DNA from: RECO01 sp050485385
GTDB taxonomy: Bacteria; Pseudomonadota; Alphaproteobacteria; Geminicoccales; Geminicoccaceae
Length of the DNA: 42,576 nucleotides
Reading direction: 5' to 3'
Assembly (NCBI GenBank): GCA_050485385.1
Contig: JBJHBG010000032.1
Location: 1 to 42,576 of the forward strand
Below, piece after piece: positions 8,318-15,657 of this stretch. The stretch's first letter is position 1. The number at the start of each line of letters is the position of its first letter. Both the position numbers and the translations under genes were made by a program. The notes beneath the pieces were generated by a model. That model saw only the letters and a program-made list of their open reading frames with translations, was not told where the DNA came from and ran no database searches.

Positions 8318-9226
8318 ATGAACCCTTCGGCATCCGTCCGCACCGCCGGCTTCGTCGGCCTCGGCGTCATGGGCCGGCGCATGGCGGCCAATCTCCTGAA
8401 GGCAGGATTCGCCTTGCGCGTGCATGACCGGGACCGGGCGGCCGTGGTCGATCTCGTGGCCCTCGGGGCGGCGGATGCCGGCTCCCTCGCCGGCGCCGCC
8501 GAGGCCGACGTCGTGGTCGTCATGGTGCCGGACACCCCCGACGTGGAGGCCGTGGTGTTCGGCGACGGCGGCCTTGCCTCGGCGATGCGGCCGGGCGCCG
8601 TGCTCGTCGACATGAGCTCGATCTCGCCCATCGCCACGCGCGACTTCGCGGCCCGGCTCGCCGAGCGCGGCATCGCCTGGCTCGATGCGCCCGTGAGCGG
8701 CGGCTTCCAGGGGGCCGAAGCCGGCACCCTCTCGATCATGGTGGGCGGCGATGCGGCCGTGCTCGAGCGCTGCCGGCCGCTGCTCGAGGCGATGGGGTCG
8801 ACCGTCAGTCACATCGGCGAGGTCGGCGCCGGCCAAGTCTGCAAGGTGTGCAATCAGGTGGCGGTGGCCCTCTCCATCCAGGCGGTCGCGGAATCGCTGA
8901 CCCTCGCCGCCAAGTGCGGCGTCGACCCGGCCAAGGTGCGCACGGCGCTGCTCGGCGGCTTCGCCACCAGCCGGGCGATGGACCTGCACGGCCAGCGCGT
9001 GCTCGACGGCAATTTCGAGGCCGGCTTCCGCGTGGCGCTCCAGCGCAAGGACCTGAAGCTGGCCCTGGAGGCCGGCAGCGCCACCGGCACCGTGCTGCCG
9101 GCCACGGCGTTGATCCAGGAGCTCTACGGCGTGCTCGCGGCCACCGGCCGCAGCCACCTCGACAACTCGTCCCTGGCGCTGCTCCTCCAGGAGTTGTCCG
9201 GCATGGGCGAGCCGAGGCAGGGATGA
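8318..9226 (+). CDS. Beta-hydroxyacid dehydrogenase (3-hydroxyisobutyrate / tartronate-semialdehyde reductase family)
   Basis: 302 residues. N-terminal Rossmann motif GFVGLGVMGRRMAANL (about 10-25), substrate motif DAPVSGGFQGAEAGTL (about 126-141), and the catalytic segment GAGQVCKVCNQ, whose Lys is near residue 177. This family oxidises 3-hydroxyisobutyrate, 6-phosphogluconate-like acids, or reduces tartronate semialdehyde (GarR/GlxR). It starts 13 bases after the SDR gene, and its stop overlaps the next start (ATGA), so it is in the same operon. With an SDR and a TRAP importer next door, a two-step oxidation of a C3-C6 hydroxy acid is plausible; garR cannot be told from mmsB on sequence alone, so I give no symbol. 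Confidence 0.9.
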   Translation: MNPSASVRTAGFVGLGVMGRRMAANLLKAGFALRVHDRDRAAVVDLVALGAADAGSLAGAAEADVVVVMVPDTPDVEAVVFGDGGLASAMRPGAVLVDMSSISPIATRDFAARLAERGIAWLDAPVSGGFQGAEAGTLSIMVGGDAAVLERCRPLLEAMGSTVSHIGEVGAGQVCKVCNQVAVALSIQAVAESLTLAAKCGVDPAKVRTALLGGFATSRAMDLHGQRVLDGNFEAGFRVALQRKDLKLALEAGSATGTVLPATALIQELYGVLAATGRSHLDNSSLALLLQELSGMGEPRQG

Positions 9227-9645
9227 ACGCGCCCCACGAGCGCATGCGCCGGATCGCTCTCGCCACGGCTGGCGGACGGGGCGTCGTCGCCCTCGACACC
9301 ATTGCCCACGTCACGGGCGAGGACGCCGGCCGCATCGTGCTGACGGGCTCGCACGGTGGGCTGAGTTCGGGCGAGTACGCCGCCCGAGCACCGCTCGCCG
9401 CCGTCTTCTTCAACGATGCCGGCATCGGCAAGGACGACGCCGGCATCGCCGCTCTCGCCTGGCTCGATGCGCGCGGCATCGTCGCCGGCGCCGTCTCGCA
9501 CCGGAGCGCCATCGTCGGCGACGCGGTCGATACGTGGGAAAGCGGCGTCGTCTCGGCCCTCAACGCCACCGCCGACCGTGCCGGCTTCGTCGTCGGCGAG
9601 CCGGTCCGCCTCGGCATCGGCCGCGTCTTCGGTGCCGCATCATGA
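9223..9645 (+). CDS. Unrecognised small protein, first of a tandem paralogous pair
   Basis: 140 residues; ATGA overlap with the upstream dehydrogenase gene. I do not recognise a named family. Strong internal signatures are shared with the next gene: VLTGSHGGLSSGEYA (about 41-55), VFFNDAGIGKDDAG (about 62-75), then SHRSAIVGDAVDTWESGVVS (about 92-111). No signal peptide or membrane helix, so cytoplasmic. The invariant Gly-Ser-His-Gly-Gly, Asn-Asp-Ala-Gly, Lys, Asp and Trp residues look like an enzyme active or ligand site rather than a structural repeat. It lies within an operon for uptake and oxidation of an acid, so a role in that pathway is likely but unproved. Confidence 0.75.
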   Translation: MNAPHERMRRIALATAGGRGVVALDTIAHVTGEDAGRIVLTGSHGGLSSGEYAARAPLAAVFFNDAGIGKDDAGIAALAWLDARGIVAGAVSHRSAIVGDAVDTWESGVVSALNATADRAGFVVGEPVRLGIGRVFGAAS

Positions 9646-10043
9646 GGAACGAAACGGTGGGCGAAGTCGGCGGCCGGCGCCTCGTGCTGATGGACTCGAT
9701 CTCGCTCATCGGCCCGGGCGATGCGGGCGCCGTCATCGTCTCGGGGTCGCACGGCGGGGCGATCTCCGCCGCCTTCGCGAGCCTGCACCCGCCGCATCTG
9801 GTCGTCTTCAACGACGCGGGCGGCGGCAAGGCCGATGCCGGTTTCGCGGCACTCGATCTCTTGGATCGGGACGGTATCGCCTGTCTCACCGTCGACCACG
9901 CCAGCGCGCGCATCGGCGACGCCCTGGACACGTGGCAAAGCGGCGTCGTCAGCGGCGTCGGCCGGCGTGTCGCAGCGAAGGGCGTGGGCCGAGGGCAAAC
10001 CGTCGCCACGGCCGTGGAGGCGTTCGTGCGTGACCATGTCTGA
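9642..10043 (+). CDS. Unrecognised small protein, second of the tandem paralogous pair
   Basis: 133 residues, overlapping the first copy by ATGA. It repeats every signature: VIVSGSHGGAISAAFA, VVFNDAGGGKADAGFAAL, and HASARIGDALDTWQSGVVSG. The copies diverge elsewhere (roughly 40 percent identical by eye), so the duplication is old and both are probably functional, perhaps as a heterodimer. It has a longer C-terminal tail (TVATAVEAFVRDHV). About 50 bases separate it from the TRAP binding-protein gene. No family name is claimed. Confidence 0.75.
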   Translation: MRNETVGEVGGRRLVLMDSISLIGPGDAGAVIVSGSHGGAISAAFASLHPPHLVVFNDAGGGKADAGFAALDLLDRDGIACLTVDHASARIGDALDTWQSGVVSGVGRRVAAKGVGRGQTVATAVEAFVRDHV

Positions 10044-10094
10044 CCGCGCCGGCAAGCCGGCGCCAATTCCAGCCTCATCAGGGAGTATCGAACC

Positions 10095-11072
10095 ATGCGG
10101 ACCAAAGGACTGACTTTGTGCCTCGCGGGCTTCGGCCTGCTCGTCGCCAGCCACGGTGCGGAGGCGATCGATCTCGGCTTCGCGCTGCACACCTCGCCAC
10201 CCGGCCCCGAATTCGAGGCGGTCGAGCGCTTCATCGAGCTGGTGAGCGAGCGGTCGGGCGGCGAGATCACCGTGCGCACCTACCCCTCCGCCGTGCTCGG
10301 CGGCGAGCGCGACAACATCGAGCAGCTCACCGTCAACCAGGTGCAGATGACGCTCAACGGCGACCTCTTGCCGAACGTAGTGGCGCCCGAATACGCGGCG
10401 ACGGTGGTGCCGTTCGTCTTCCCCGGCCCGGAGGAGGTGTACGAGTACTGGGCGAGCCCGATCGGCGACGAGGCGAAGGCGCTGATCCGCGACAAGGTCG
10501 GCATCGACGTGGTGGCCTTCATGCGCCGGGGCGACCGCCACCTGACCGCCAAGAAGGCGATCACGACGCCGGCCGACCTCGAGGGTCTGAAGCTGCGCGT
10601 GCCCGAGATCCCGTCCTGGGTGCGGGTGTGGACGGCGGTCGGCGCCAGCCCGACGCCGGTCGCCTGGCCCGAGGTCTTCAGCGGCCTGCAGATGGGCGTG
10701 GTCGACGGGCAGGAGAACCCCTGCTTCAACATCCATCAGGCCAAGCTGTTCGAGGTGCAGTCGCACCTGATGTACACCGCGCACGTGCCGGCCGTCTGGC
10801 ACTGGGCGATCAGCAGCCGCTTCCTCGACTCGCTGTCCGACGAGCTGCGCGAAGCGGTGATCAGCTCGGCCATCGACGCCGCGGCCTATGGCGACGAGGT
10901 GACCAAGGAGCAGATCGATTCCACCTGCCAGTGGCTGCTCGACGAGGGCGGCATGACCGCTGTCGAGGTCGACCGCGCGGCCTTCGTCGAGAAGGCCCGG
11001 CCGGCCATCGACGCGCTGGCCGAAGGCTGGGCGCCGGGCGTGCGCGAGGCCGTCGCCCAGTACCTCGACTGA
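10095..11072 (+). CDS. dctP: TRAP transporter substrate-binding protein, DctP family
   Basis: 325 residues with a Sec signal peptide (MRTKGLTLCLAGFGLLVA, cleaved near ASHGAEA). The mature DctP fold shows VPFVFPGPEEVYEYW, LKLRVPE with the conserved Arg that pairs with a substrate carboxylate, and MGVVDGQENP, the usual TRAP signature. It binds an organic acid in the periplasm and hands it to the DctQM membrane pair encoded just downstream. An AGGGAG site precedes the ATG. The binding pocket alone does not tell which acid; the oxidoreductases upstream suggest a hydroxy or sugar acid. Confidence 0.94.
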   Translation: MRTKGLTLCLAGFGLLVASHGAEAIDLGFALHTSPPGPEFEAVERFIELVSERSGGEITVRTYPSAVLGGERDNIEQLTVNQVQMTLNGDLLPNVVAPEYAATVVPFVFPGPEEVYEYWASPIGDEAKALIRDKVGIDVVAFMRRGDRHLTAKKAITTPADLEGLKLRVPEIPSWVRVWTAVGASPTPVAWPEVFSGLQMGVVDGQENPCFNIHQAKLFEVQSHLMYTAHVPAVWHWAISSRFLDSLSDELREAVISSAIDAAAYGDEVTKEQIDSTCQWLLDEGGMTAVEVDRAAFVEKARPAIDALAEGWAPGVREAVAQYLD

Positions 11073-11099
11073 TCCGGGGGATCACCCGAGGCAGATGCC

Positions 11100-11603
11100 A
11101 TGACCGCGATCGCCCGCCTGCGCCGCGTCCTCTTCGTGACGTTCGAGCACGTGGCGCTGGTGGCGTTCGTGGTCATGCTCGCCTCGTCGCTGCTCCAGGT
11201 CTTCTTCCGCTACGTGATGAATTCGCCGTTGATGTGGACGGAGGAACTGGCGCGGCTGATGTGCGTGCTGGCGACCTATTTCGGCAGCGTCGTGGCACTG
11301 CTCGCCCGCGAGCACATCCGCGTCGACATGATCGACGCGCTGCTGCCGGACCGCGGGCGGCGGCTGGTCGCCCTCCTCGTCGACGTGCTCGTCGCGTGGT
11401 TCCTGGTCGCCGTCGTCATCGGCTCGTGGCTGATGATGCAGGCGACCTGGACCACCTTCGCCGCGACCATGGACTGGTTCCGCACGGGCTATCTCTACCT
11501 CGGCGTCGCCATCGCCGCCTCGACCATGATCCTGGTGCTCGTCCTCGACGTCGTCGACCACCTCGTGGCGCTCGCGGGCCGCCGCCCGGCCGCCGCCCGA
11601 TGA
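11100..11603 (+). CDS. dctQ: TRAP transporter small permease, DctQ family
   Basis: 167 residues with four hydrophobic segments and the family landmark VFFRYVMNSPLMWTEELAR (about residues 37-55), followed by REHIRVDMIDALLP. It is the small membrane subunit that partners DctM in sodium-driven uptake of carboxylates. It starts 27 bases after dctP and overlaps dctM by 4 bases (ATGA), consistent with equimolar translation. Confidence 0.93.
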   Translation: MTAIARLRRVLFVTFEHVALVAFVVMLASSLLQVFFRYVMNSPLMWTEELARLMCVLATYFGSVVALLAREHIRVDMIDALLPDRGRRLVALLVDVLVAWFLVAVVIGSWLMMQATWTTFAATMDWFRTGYLYLGVAIAASTMILVLVLDVVDHLVALAGRRPAAAR

Positions 11604-12886
11604 TCCTCGCCGTCTTCCTCGTCGTCCTGGTCCTTTTGTTCGTCATCGGCATTCCGGCCGCGTTCGCGCTCGGCCTGACCTCGTTGATCGTCACCGTGGT
11701 CGAGCGCGGCTTCGACGCCATCCCCTACACCATCATCGCCCAACGGATGGTCTACGGGGTCAACAGCTTCCCCTTGCTGGCGATCCCCTTCTTCATCCTC
11801 GCCGGCAAGATCATGAACGTCGGCGGCATCACCGACCGCATCTTCCTCTTCGCCGGCCGCCTCGTCGGCCACCTCAGGGGCGGGCTCGGCCAGGTCAACG
11901 TCGCCGCCTCGGTCATCTTCTCCGGCATGTCCGGCTCCGCGGTGGCCGACGCCGTGGGCATCGGCCAGGTCGAGATCCGGGCGATGCGCAAGGCCGGCTA
12001 CCCGGACGACTTCTCGGTCGCCGTCACCGCCGCCTCGGCCACCATCGGCCCGATCATCCCGCCGTCGATCCCGCTGATCATCTACGCCGTGATGGCCAAC
12101 GTCTCGGCGACCGCACTGCTCATCGCCGGCCTCCTGCCGGGGCTCTTGATGGCAGCCCTCTTGATGGTCGTGGTCGCCATCCAGGCCCGCCGCATCGGCA
12201 TCGCCACCGAGGCCTGGGCCGGCCTCGGCGCGTTGGTCATGAGCTTCCTCTTGGCCATCCCGCCCTTGTTCACACCCGTCATCATCATCGGCGGCATCTG
12301 GACCGGCGTCTTCACCCCGACCGAGGCCGCCGCCGTCGCCGCCGTCTACGCCTTCCTCATCGCCGTCGTGGTCTATCGCGAACTCACGCTCCGCCAGCTC
12401 TACCAAGTGCTGCGCGAGACCATGCGCGAGACCGCGGTGATCTTGCTCATCGTCGCCGCCGCCTCGCTCTACGGCTGGCTGCTGGTGTTCGCCCAAATCC
12501 CCCAACAGCTCGTCGCCAGCGTCGGCGCCCTAGAACTCGATCCGCTGCTGCTGCTCCTGCTGCTCAACCTGTTCCTGCTCGGCATCGGCCTGTTCCTCGA
12601 GACCACCGCCGCCATCACCATCTTCACGCCGATGCTCCTGCCGCTCGCCGTCGCCGCCGGGGTCGACCCGGTCCACTTCGGCGTCGTCATGGTCCTGAAC
12701 CTGATGATCGGCCTGCTCACGCCGCCCGTGGGCATGGTCCTCTTCGCCGTCGCCAAGGTCGCCGACGTGCCCATCAACCGCGCCTTCCACGCCCTCCTGC
12801 CGTTCTACGTGCCCCTCCTGGTCACCCTGCTGCTCGTCACCTACATCCCGAGCCTCTCGCTCTGGCTGCCGAGCCTGATGCGGTAG
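11600..12886 (+). CDS. dctM: TRAP transporter large permease, DctM family
   Basis: 428 residues, about 12 membrane helices, normal length. Characteristic stretches include NSFPLLAIPFFILAGKIMN, FSGMSGSAVADAVGIG, ATIGPIIPPSIPLIIYA, GVFTPTEAAAVAAVYA and GLLTPPVGMVLF. It is the ion-coupled transport subunit. ATG overlaps the dctQ stop. It is the last gene of the operon that begins at the SDR gene and is followed by hairpins at 12924-12971. Confidence 0.95.
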   Translation: MILAVFLVVLVLLFVIGIPAAFALGLTSLIVTVVERGFDAIPYTIIAQRMVYGVNSFPLLAIPFFILAGKIMNVGGITDRIFLFAGRLVGHLRGGLGQVNVAASVIFSGMSGSAVADAVGIGQVEIRAMRKAGYPDDFSVAVTAASATIGPIIPPSIPLIIYAVMANVSATALLIAGLLPGLLMAALLMVVVAIQARRIGIATEAWAGLGALVMSFLLAIPPLFTPVIIIGGIWTGVFTPTEAAAVAAVYAFLIAVVVYRELTLRQLYQVLRETMRETAVILLIVAAASLYGWLLVFAQIPQQLVASVGALELDPLLLLLLLNLFLLGIGLFLETTAAITIFTPMLLPLAVAAGVDPVHFGVVMVLNLMIGLLTPPVGMVLFAVAKVADVPINRAFHALLPFYVPLLVTLLLVTYIPSLSLWLPSLMR

Positions 12887-12923
12887 CGGACCGAACCTCC
12901 GGGAAACCAGAATAGAGCGAAGA

Positions 12924-12971
12924 GGGGGGCTTTCGGCCCCCTTCGACCCCCCCGCCGACGGCTCCGCCGTC
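12924..12971 (+). terminator. Paired GC-rich hairpins after the TRAP operon
   Basis: GGGGGC-TTTCG-GCCCCC (12925-12941), a C-rich tract, then GACGGC-TCC-GCCGTC (12957-12971). This is the same design as the hairpins near 30969 and 39847. A terminator for the TRAP operon is likely, though no T-run follows. Confidence 0.6.
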
Positions 12972-13259
12972 AGCACTTCCGATTGCGCGACGGCGTCATC
13001 CGGAGAACCCAGCGTGCACCAACGCCCCCGATCCATCGGGATGCGCGGAATCGGCCTTGGAGCGGTCATTGTGGCTCCCGACTGCGACGCCTCAGATGCG
13101 CGAACGAAGGGACCTTAGCGCTGGTGGCTAGAACGTGCCTCGGCACGATCGGCGGCGCATGGGCGCGGAACTGCGTCGATCCCGCGCGCCCTCAAGGCGG
13201 GCGGCGTGCTCCGGTGCCCTCCGCGAGATGTCCCGGTTGCAAGAACGGGCCTTTGTCGC
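12972..13259. other. Non-coding stretch before the low-GC islet
   Basis: The gene-free stretch from 12887 to 13259 holds the hairpins above. The rest shows no convincing gene, RNA or mobile element: frames are short, lack ribosome binding sites and do not resemble proteins. The segment around 13230-13250 (TGTCCCGG, then TGCAAGAACGG) resembles 14820-14840 (TGTCCCGG, then TGCAGGAACGG) and may mark an islet boundary. Confidence 0.5.
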
Positions 13260-13817
13260 ATGCTCGCCCTCTCGTCCAAAGGGCAGGGTCCCGCCGTCGT
13301 GGCTGATGCAGTTCTTCTGAGACTTCGGGATTGGCTCGCAACCGAAAAGACACCTGCGCGCTCCACGACATGGGGATCCACTAAATCGAAGAGCGGTCAG
13401 CTGGAACTCGTTTGCGAGTTGGACATCGACGGCATCACGCAGGACGGCTTGCGTCTTCGGATGCAAGCGCATGCTCGGTTCACCAATGAGCGAGTTATGG
13501 CGCAGCTCGAGTACCACGACGTCGCCGGCCGAGGCGGGGCATTCGAACGTCTTGAGTGGCGGCCCAAGAGCCCACATACCAACCGAGGGCACGTCCCGGC
13601 GCATTTGCGCTTCAAGCAGTGTCATCGCTCCCAGCATCACCGGTTTGAGGACAACGTCCACCTAGGCTTTCCGCGGTTCGCGCATGAGAATCTACCTGCG
13701 GCAGACGACCTTGACCCGGAGCCTGAGGATTTGGAGCATTTTATGCAGCTCGTAGCGTCGCACCTCAGAATTCGAGACATCGAGGCGATACCACCACCGC
13801 CATGGCCGATGCTATGA
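13260..13817 (+). CDS. Unrecognised protein, first gene of a low-GC two-gene islet
   Basis: 185 residues from ATG 13260; a GTG at 13299 with GGGCAGGG upstream is an alternative start, so the first 13 residues are uncertain. No signal peptide or membrane helix. Visible features: an N-terminal helix DAVLLRLRDWLATEKT, a beta-rich centre (LELVCELDIDG, AQLEYHD), the polar run WRPKSPHTNRGHVPAHLRF with several His and Arg, an HHRFEDN motif, and a Pro-rich end PPPPWP. The clustered His/Arg/Asp residues could be a nucleic-acid or metal site, but I do not recognise the family. Composition is lower in GC than neighbouring genes and codon use is mixed. It is 33 bases before a DUF1828-like gene on the same strand, so they form a likely pair. 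Confidence 0.65.
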   Translation: MLALSSKGQGPAVVADAVLLRLRDWLATEKTPARSTTWGSTKSKSGQLELVCELDIDGITQDGLRLRMQAHARFTNERVMAQLEYHDVAGRGGAFERLEWRPKSPHTNRGHVPAHLRFKQCHRSQHHRFEDNVHLGFPRFAHENLPAADDLDPEPEDLEHFMQLVASHLRIRDIEAIPPPPWPML

Positions 13818-13850
13818 GGGCGTCATACATCAGGTGCGGGAGGACCTGAG

Positions 13851-14606
13851 ATGGCCGTTGCAACCGAGCAATCGCTCGCAGCCGTCGCCGAGGCGGTGGC
13901 GCGTAGAATCACGACCGTTCAGCATGAGCAAAACACGTCTATTCTGTCTACACCGTTGCTCTACCCGAGCGGCGCCTCGATACTCGTTGAACTGCAGCGT
14001 ACCGGAGGACGCTTCCGCGTGAGCGACATGGGCAGTGGCTTCACGGAGGCGTCGATGATCGGCGCGACAGGGATTTTCCTTGCGAATGCACCCAAGATTG
14101 CCAAACGCTCAGGCGTGGCATTCCAGGCCGACGCGTTCTTTGTGCTGGAAGTTAGTGAGAACCAATTGGTGGGTGCTGTAATAACGGTTGCGAACGCTTC
14201 AAAGGAGTGCATGGATCTCACGACATTGCGTCTTGCTGAGAAACGCTATAACGACGCGAAGGCGCGATTGTATGACCGCCTAGAGCGTGTATTCAAGCGA
14301 CCAAATATTGAACGTAATGTTACAATTATTGGTGGTTCGAGTCGTGAGTGGGAAGTCGCTGCGGTAGTTCATTTCGGCAGGCACAGCACAGTGTTTGAGC
14401 CCGTGAACAACAAGGCGGTTTCGATATATCGAACGGTGACAGCGTTCCACGACATCGTCCGGGCGCCCGGTCATCCTCAGTGTGTGGCCGTTGTCCGCGA
14501 CAAGAACGAACTCGGCGATAGCCTTGGCCTCCTTTCGCAAGCGGGGAAGGTCGTTAACGAAGATGTGTCAGACGCAAGTTTGCGAAGGGTTGTCGCAGCG
14601 GCCTAG
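13851..14606 (+). CDS. DUF1828-like protein of a low-GC islet
   Basis: 251 residues; GGGAGGA sits 7 bases before the ATG. The N-terminal half (about 1-120) follows the DUF1828 plan: STPLLYPSGASILVELQ, FRVSDMGSGFTEASMIG (the position of the D-x-G motif), then a KRSGV helix and a strand with ADAFFVLEVS. The C-terminal half (about 140-251) has a KRPNIERNVTIIGGSSREW strand pair and resembles the DUF1829-type partner domain. Such proteins have no assigned biochemical role that I know and turn up in accessory regions. GC is near 50 percent, with AT-rich codons (such as AATATTGAACGTAAT) absent elsewhere in the window, so recent acquisition is likely. Function unknown. Confidence 0.78.
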   Translation: MAVATEQSLAAVAEAVARRITTVQHEQNTSILSTPLLYPSGASILVELQRTGGRFRVSDMGSGFTEASMIGATGIFLANAPKIAKRSGVAFQADAFFVLEVSENQLVGAVITVANASKECMDLTTLRLAEKRYNDAKARLYDRLERVFKRPNIERNVTIIGGSSREWEVAAVVHFGRHSTVFEPVNNKAVSIYRTVTAFHDIVRAPGHPQCVAVVRDKNELGDSLGLLSQAGKVVNEDVSDASLRRVVAAA

Positions 14607-15013
14607 ATCATGAGGAGACCGCAGGGTGTCCGGTGTTCGCTGCGAGAGTTCGCCGTTCACAAGCTTTGGCCGCTTCGTCCAGCGCTTGGGGCATACCGAC
14701 CGCGAGCGTCTTGGACCCCTCCCCGTCCACACCAGCCGAAAGGGCGGCGGGCGTCCGCGATGGCTGGGTCGGGCGGCTGTCGCGTTGCGAAGTGAGGCGG
14801 CTTCTCGGCCCGGCTCCTGGTGTCCCGGCAATGCAGGAACGGTAGTCCCTTCGTGCTGGCCTTTGCCGGTGTCGAGCGAGCTGAGGATGGCTTCGGCCGA
14901 GGTCCGAGAACACGTGCGCCAACACCGACCGGGCGAGGCTTTTTTTCACCCGTCCCTTCAATGCCTTGCCTTTCGGGGACCGACGCCGCGTCGGCAGGCA
15001 ACGGCAAGATACA
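14607..15013. other. Gene-free stretch, probably decayed sequence
   Basis: Between the DUF1828-like gene and the carbonic anhydrase there is about 430 bases with no credible gene. GC returns to the window average after about 14610. Several frames stay open on the minus strand (for example 14608-14961), but their products are Arg/Pro/Ser-rich, lack ribosome binding sites and resemble no family. A run of seven Ts ends at about 14946. I read it as non-coding or a relic of an inserted element. Confidence 0.5.
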
Positions 15014-15032
15014 AGGGGGCCAAAAGCCCCCT
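15014..15032 (-). terminator. Hairpin after the gamma carbonic anhydrase gene
   Basis: AGGGGGC, loop CAAAA, GCCCCCT: a perfect 7-base stem lying 10 bases beyond the stop of the minus-strand carbonic anhydrase gene. On that strand it reads AGGGGGCTTTTGGCCCCCT, the same sequence as the hairpin at 30969. Confidence 0.65.
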
Positions 15033-15042
15033 GCTTGCTTCC

Positions 15043-15567
15043 CTACCCCACTTCCCGCAGCTTCTCCCGGAACTGGCTGCCGCGGGCAACGTAGGTGGCG
15101 GTGCCGGCGGCGATGCGCTCGGCCTGCTCGGGCGTGACCTCCTTCACCACCTTGCCGGGTGCGCCCATGACCAAGCTCGCCTCCGGGATCTCGCGGTTTT
15201 CGGGGATGAGGGCGTGGGCGCCGATCAACGAGCGGGGACCGACGGTCGCACCGTTGAGGATGGTGGCGCCGATGCCGACGAGGCTGCCCTCGCCGATGGT
15301 GCAGCCGTGCAGCATGGCGAGGTGACCGACCGTCACCTCGGCGCCGACCGTTAGCAGGTAGCCGGGGTCGGTGTGCAGCACGCAGTTTTCCTGGATGTTG
15401 CTGCCGCGACCGACGGTGATCAGCTCGTTGTCGCCGCGGATCACGGCCCCGAACCAGACGGTGGCGCCGGCCTCGATCTTGACCTTGCCGATCAGCACGG
15501 CCGACGGGGCGATCCAGGCGGTGGGGTCGATCTCGGGTACGTGGTCGCCGAGGGCGTAGATGGGCAT
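15043..15567 (-). CDS. Gamma-class carbonic anhydrase family protein
   Basis: 174 residues forming a left-handed beta-helix of hexapeptide repeats (IGKVKIEAGATVWFGAVI, IGEGSLVGIGATILNGATVG). Zinc ligands are visible at His65 (VLHTDPG), His82 and His87 (GHLAMLHGC), the spacing of Cam/YrdA-type gamma carbonic anhydrases. Members hydrate CO2 or are inactive homologues; activity cannot be assured. Of two in-frame ATGs, 15567 is chosen since AAAGGAG lies 6 bases upstream of it but directly abuts the ATG at 15573. It is divergent from the aldolase gene across 90 bases and followed by a hairpin terminator. Confidence 0.93.
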   Translation of the reverse strand: MPIYALGDHVPEIDPTAWIAPSAVLIGKVKIEAGATVWFGAVIRGDNELITVGRGSNIQENCVLHTDPGYLLTVGAEVTVGHLAMLHGCTIGEGSLVGIGATILNGATVGPRSLIGAHALIPENREIPEASLVMGAPGKVVKEVTPEQAERIAAGTATYVARGSQFREKLREVG

Positions 15568-15657
15568 GGGCATCTCCTTTGCACGGCTTGGTGCTTGCCA
15601 AGCCGCGCTCGATCGCGCAAGCCGCACGCCGAAACTCTACCATCAGGGGGACCGGCC

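Noticed and set aside
12530..13069. Minus-strand frame crossing the end of dctM
   Set aside because: It is the complement of a clear DctM membrane protein and of the terminator hairpins.
13128..13661. Minus-strand open frame opposite the first islet gene
   Set aside because: No ribosome binding site and no family resemblance; the plus-strand frame has better protein-like composition and leads into the DUF1828-like gene.
14608..14961. Minus-strand open frame that might be a relic recombinase or small gene
   Set aside because: The translation is Arg/Pro/Ser-rich with no recognised motif, and neighbouring frames are equally open, as expected for non-coding GC-rich DNA.
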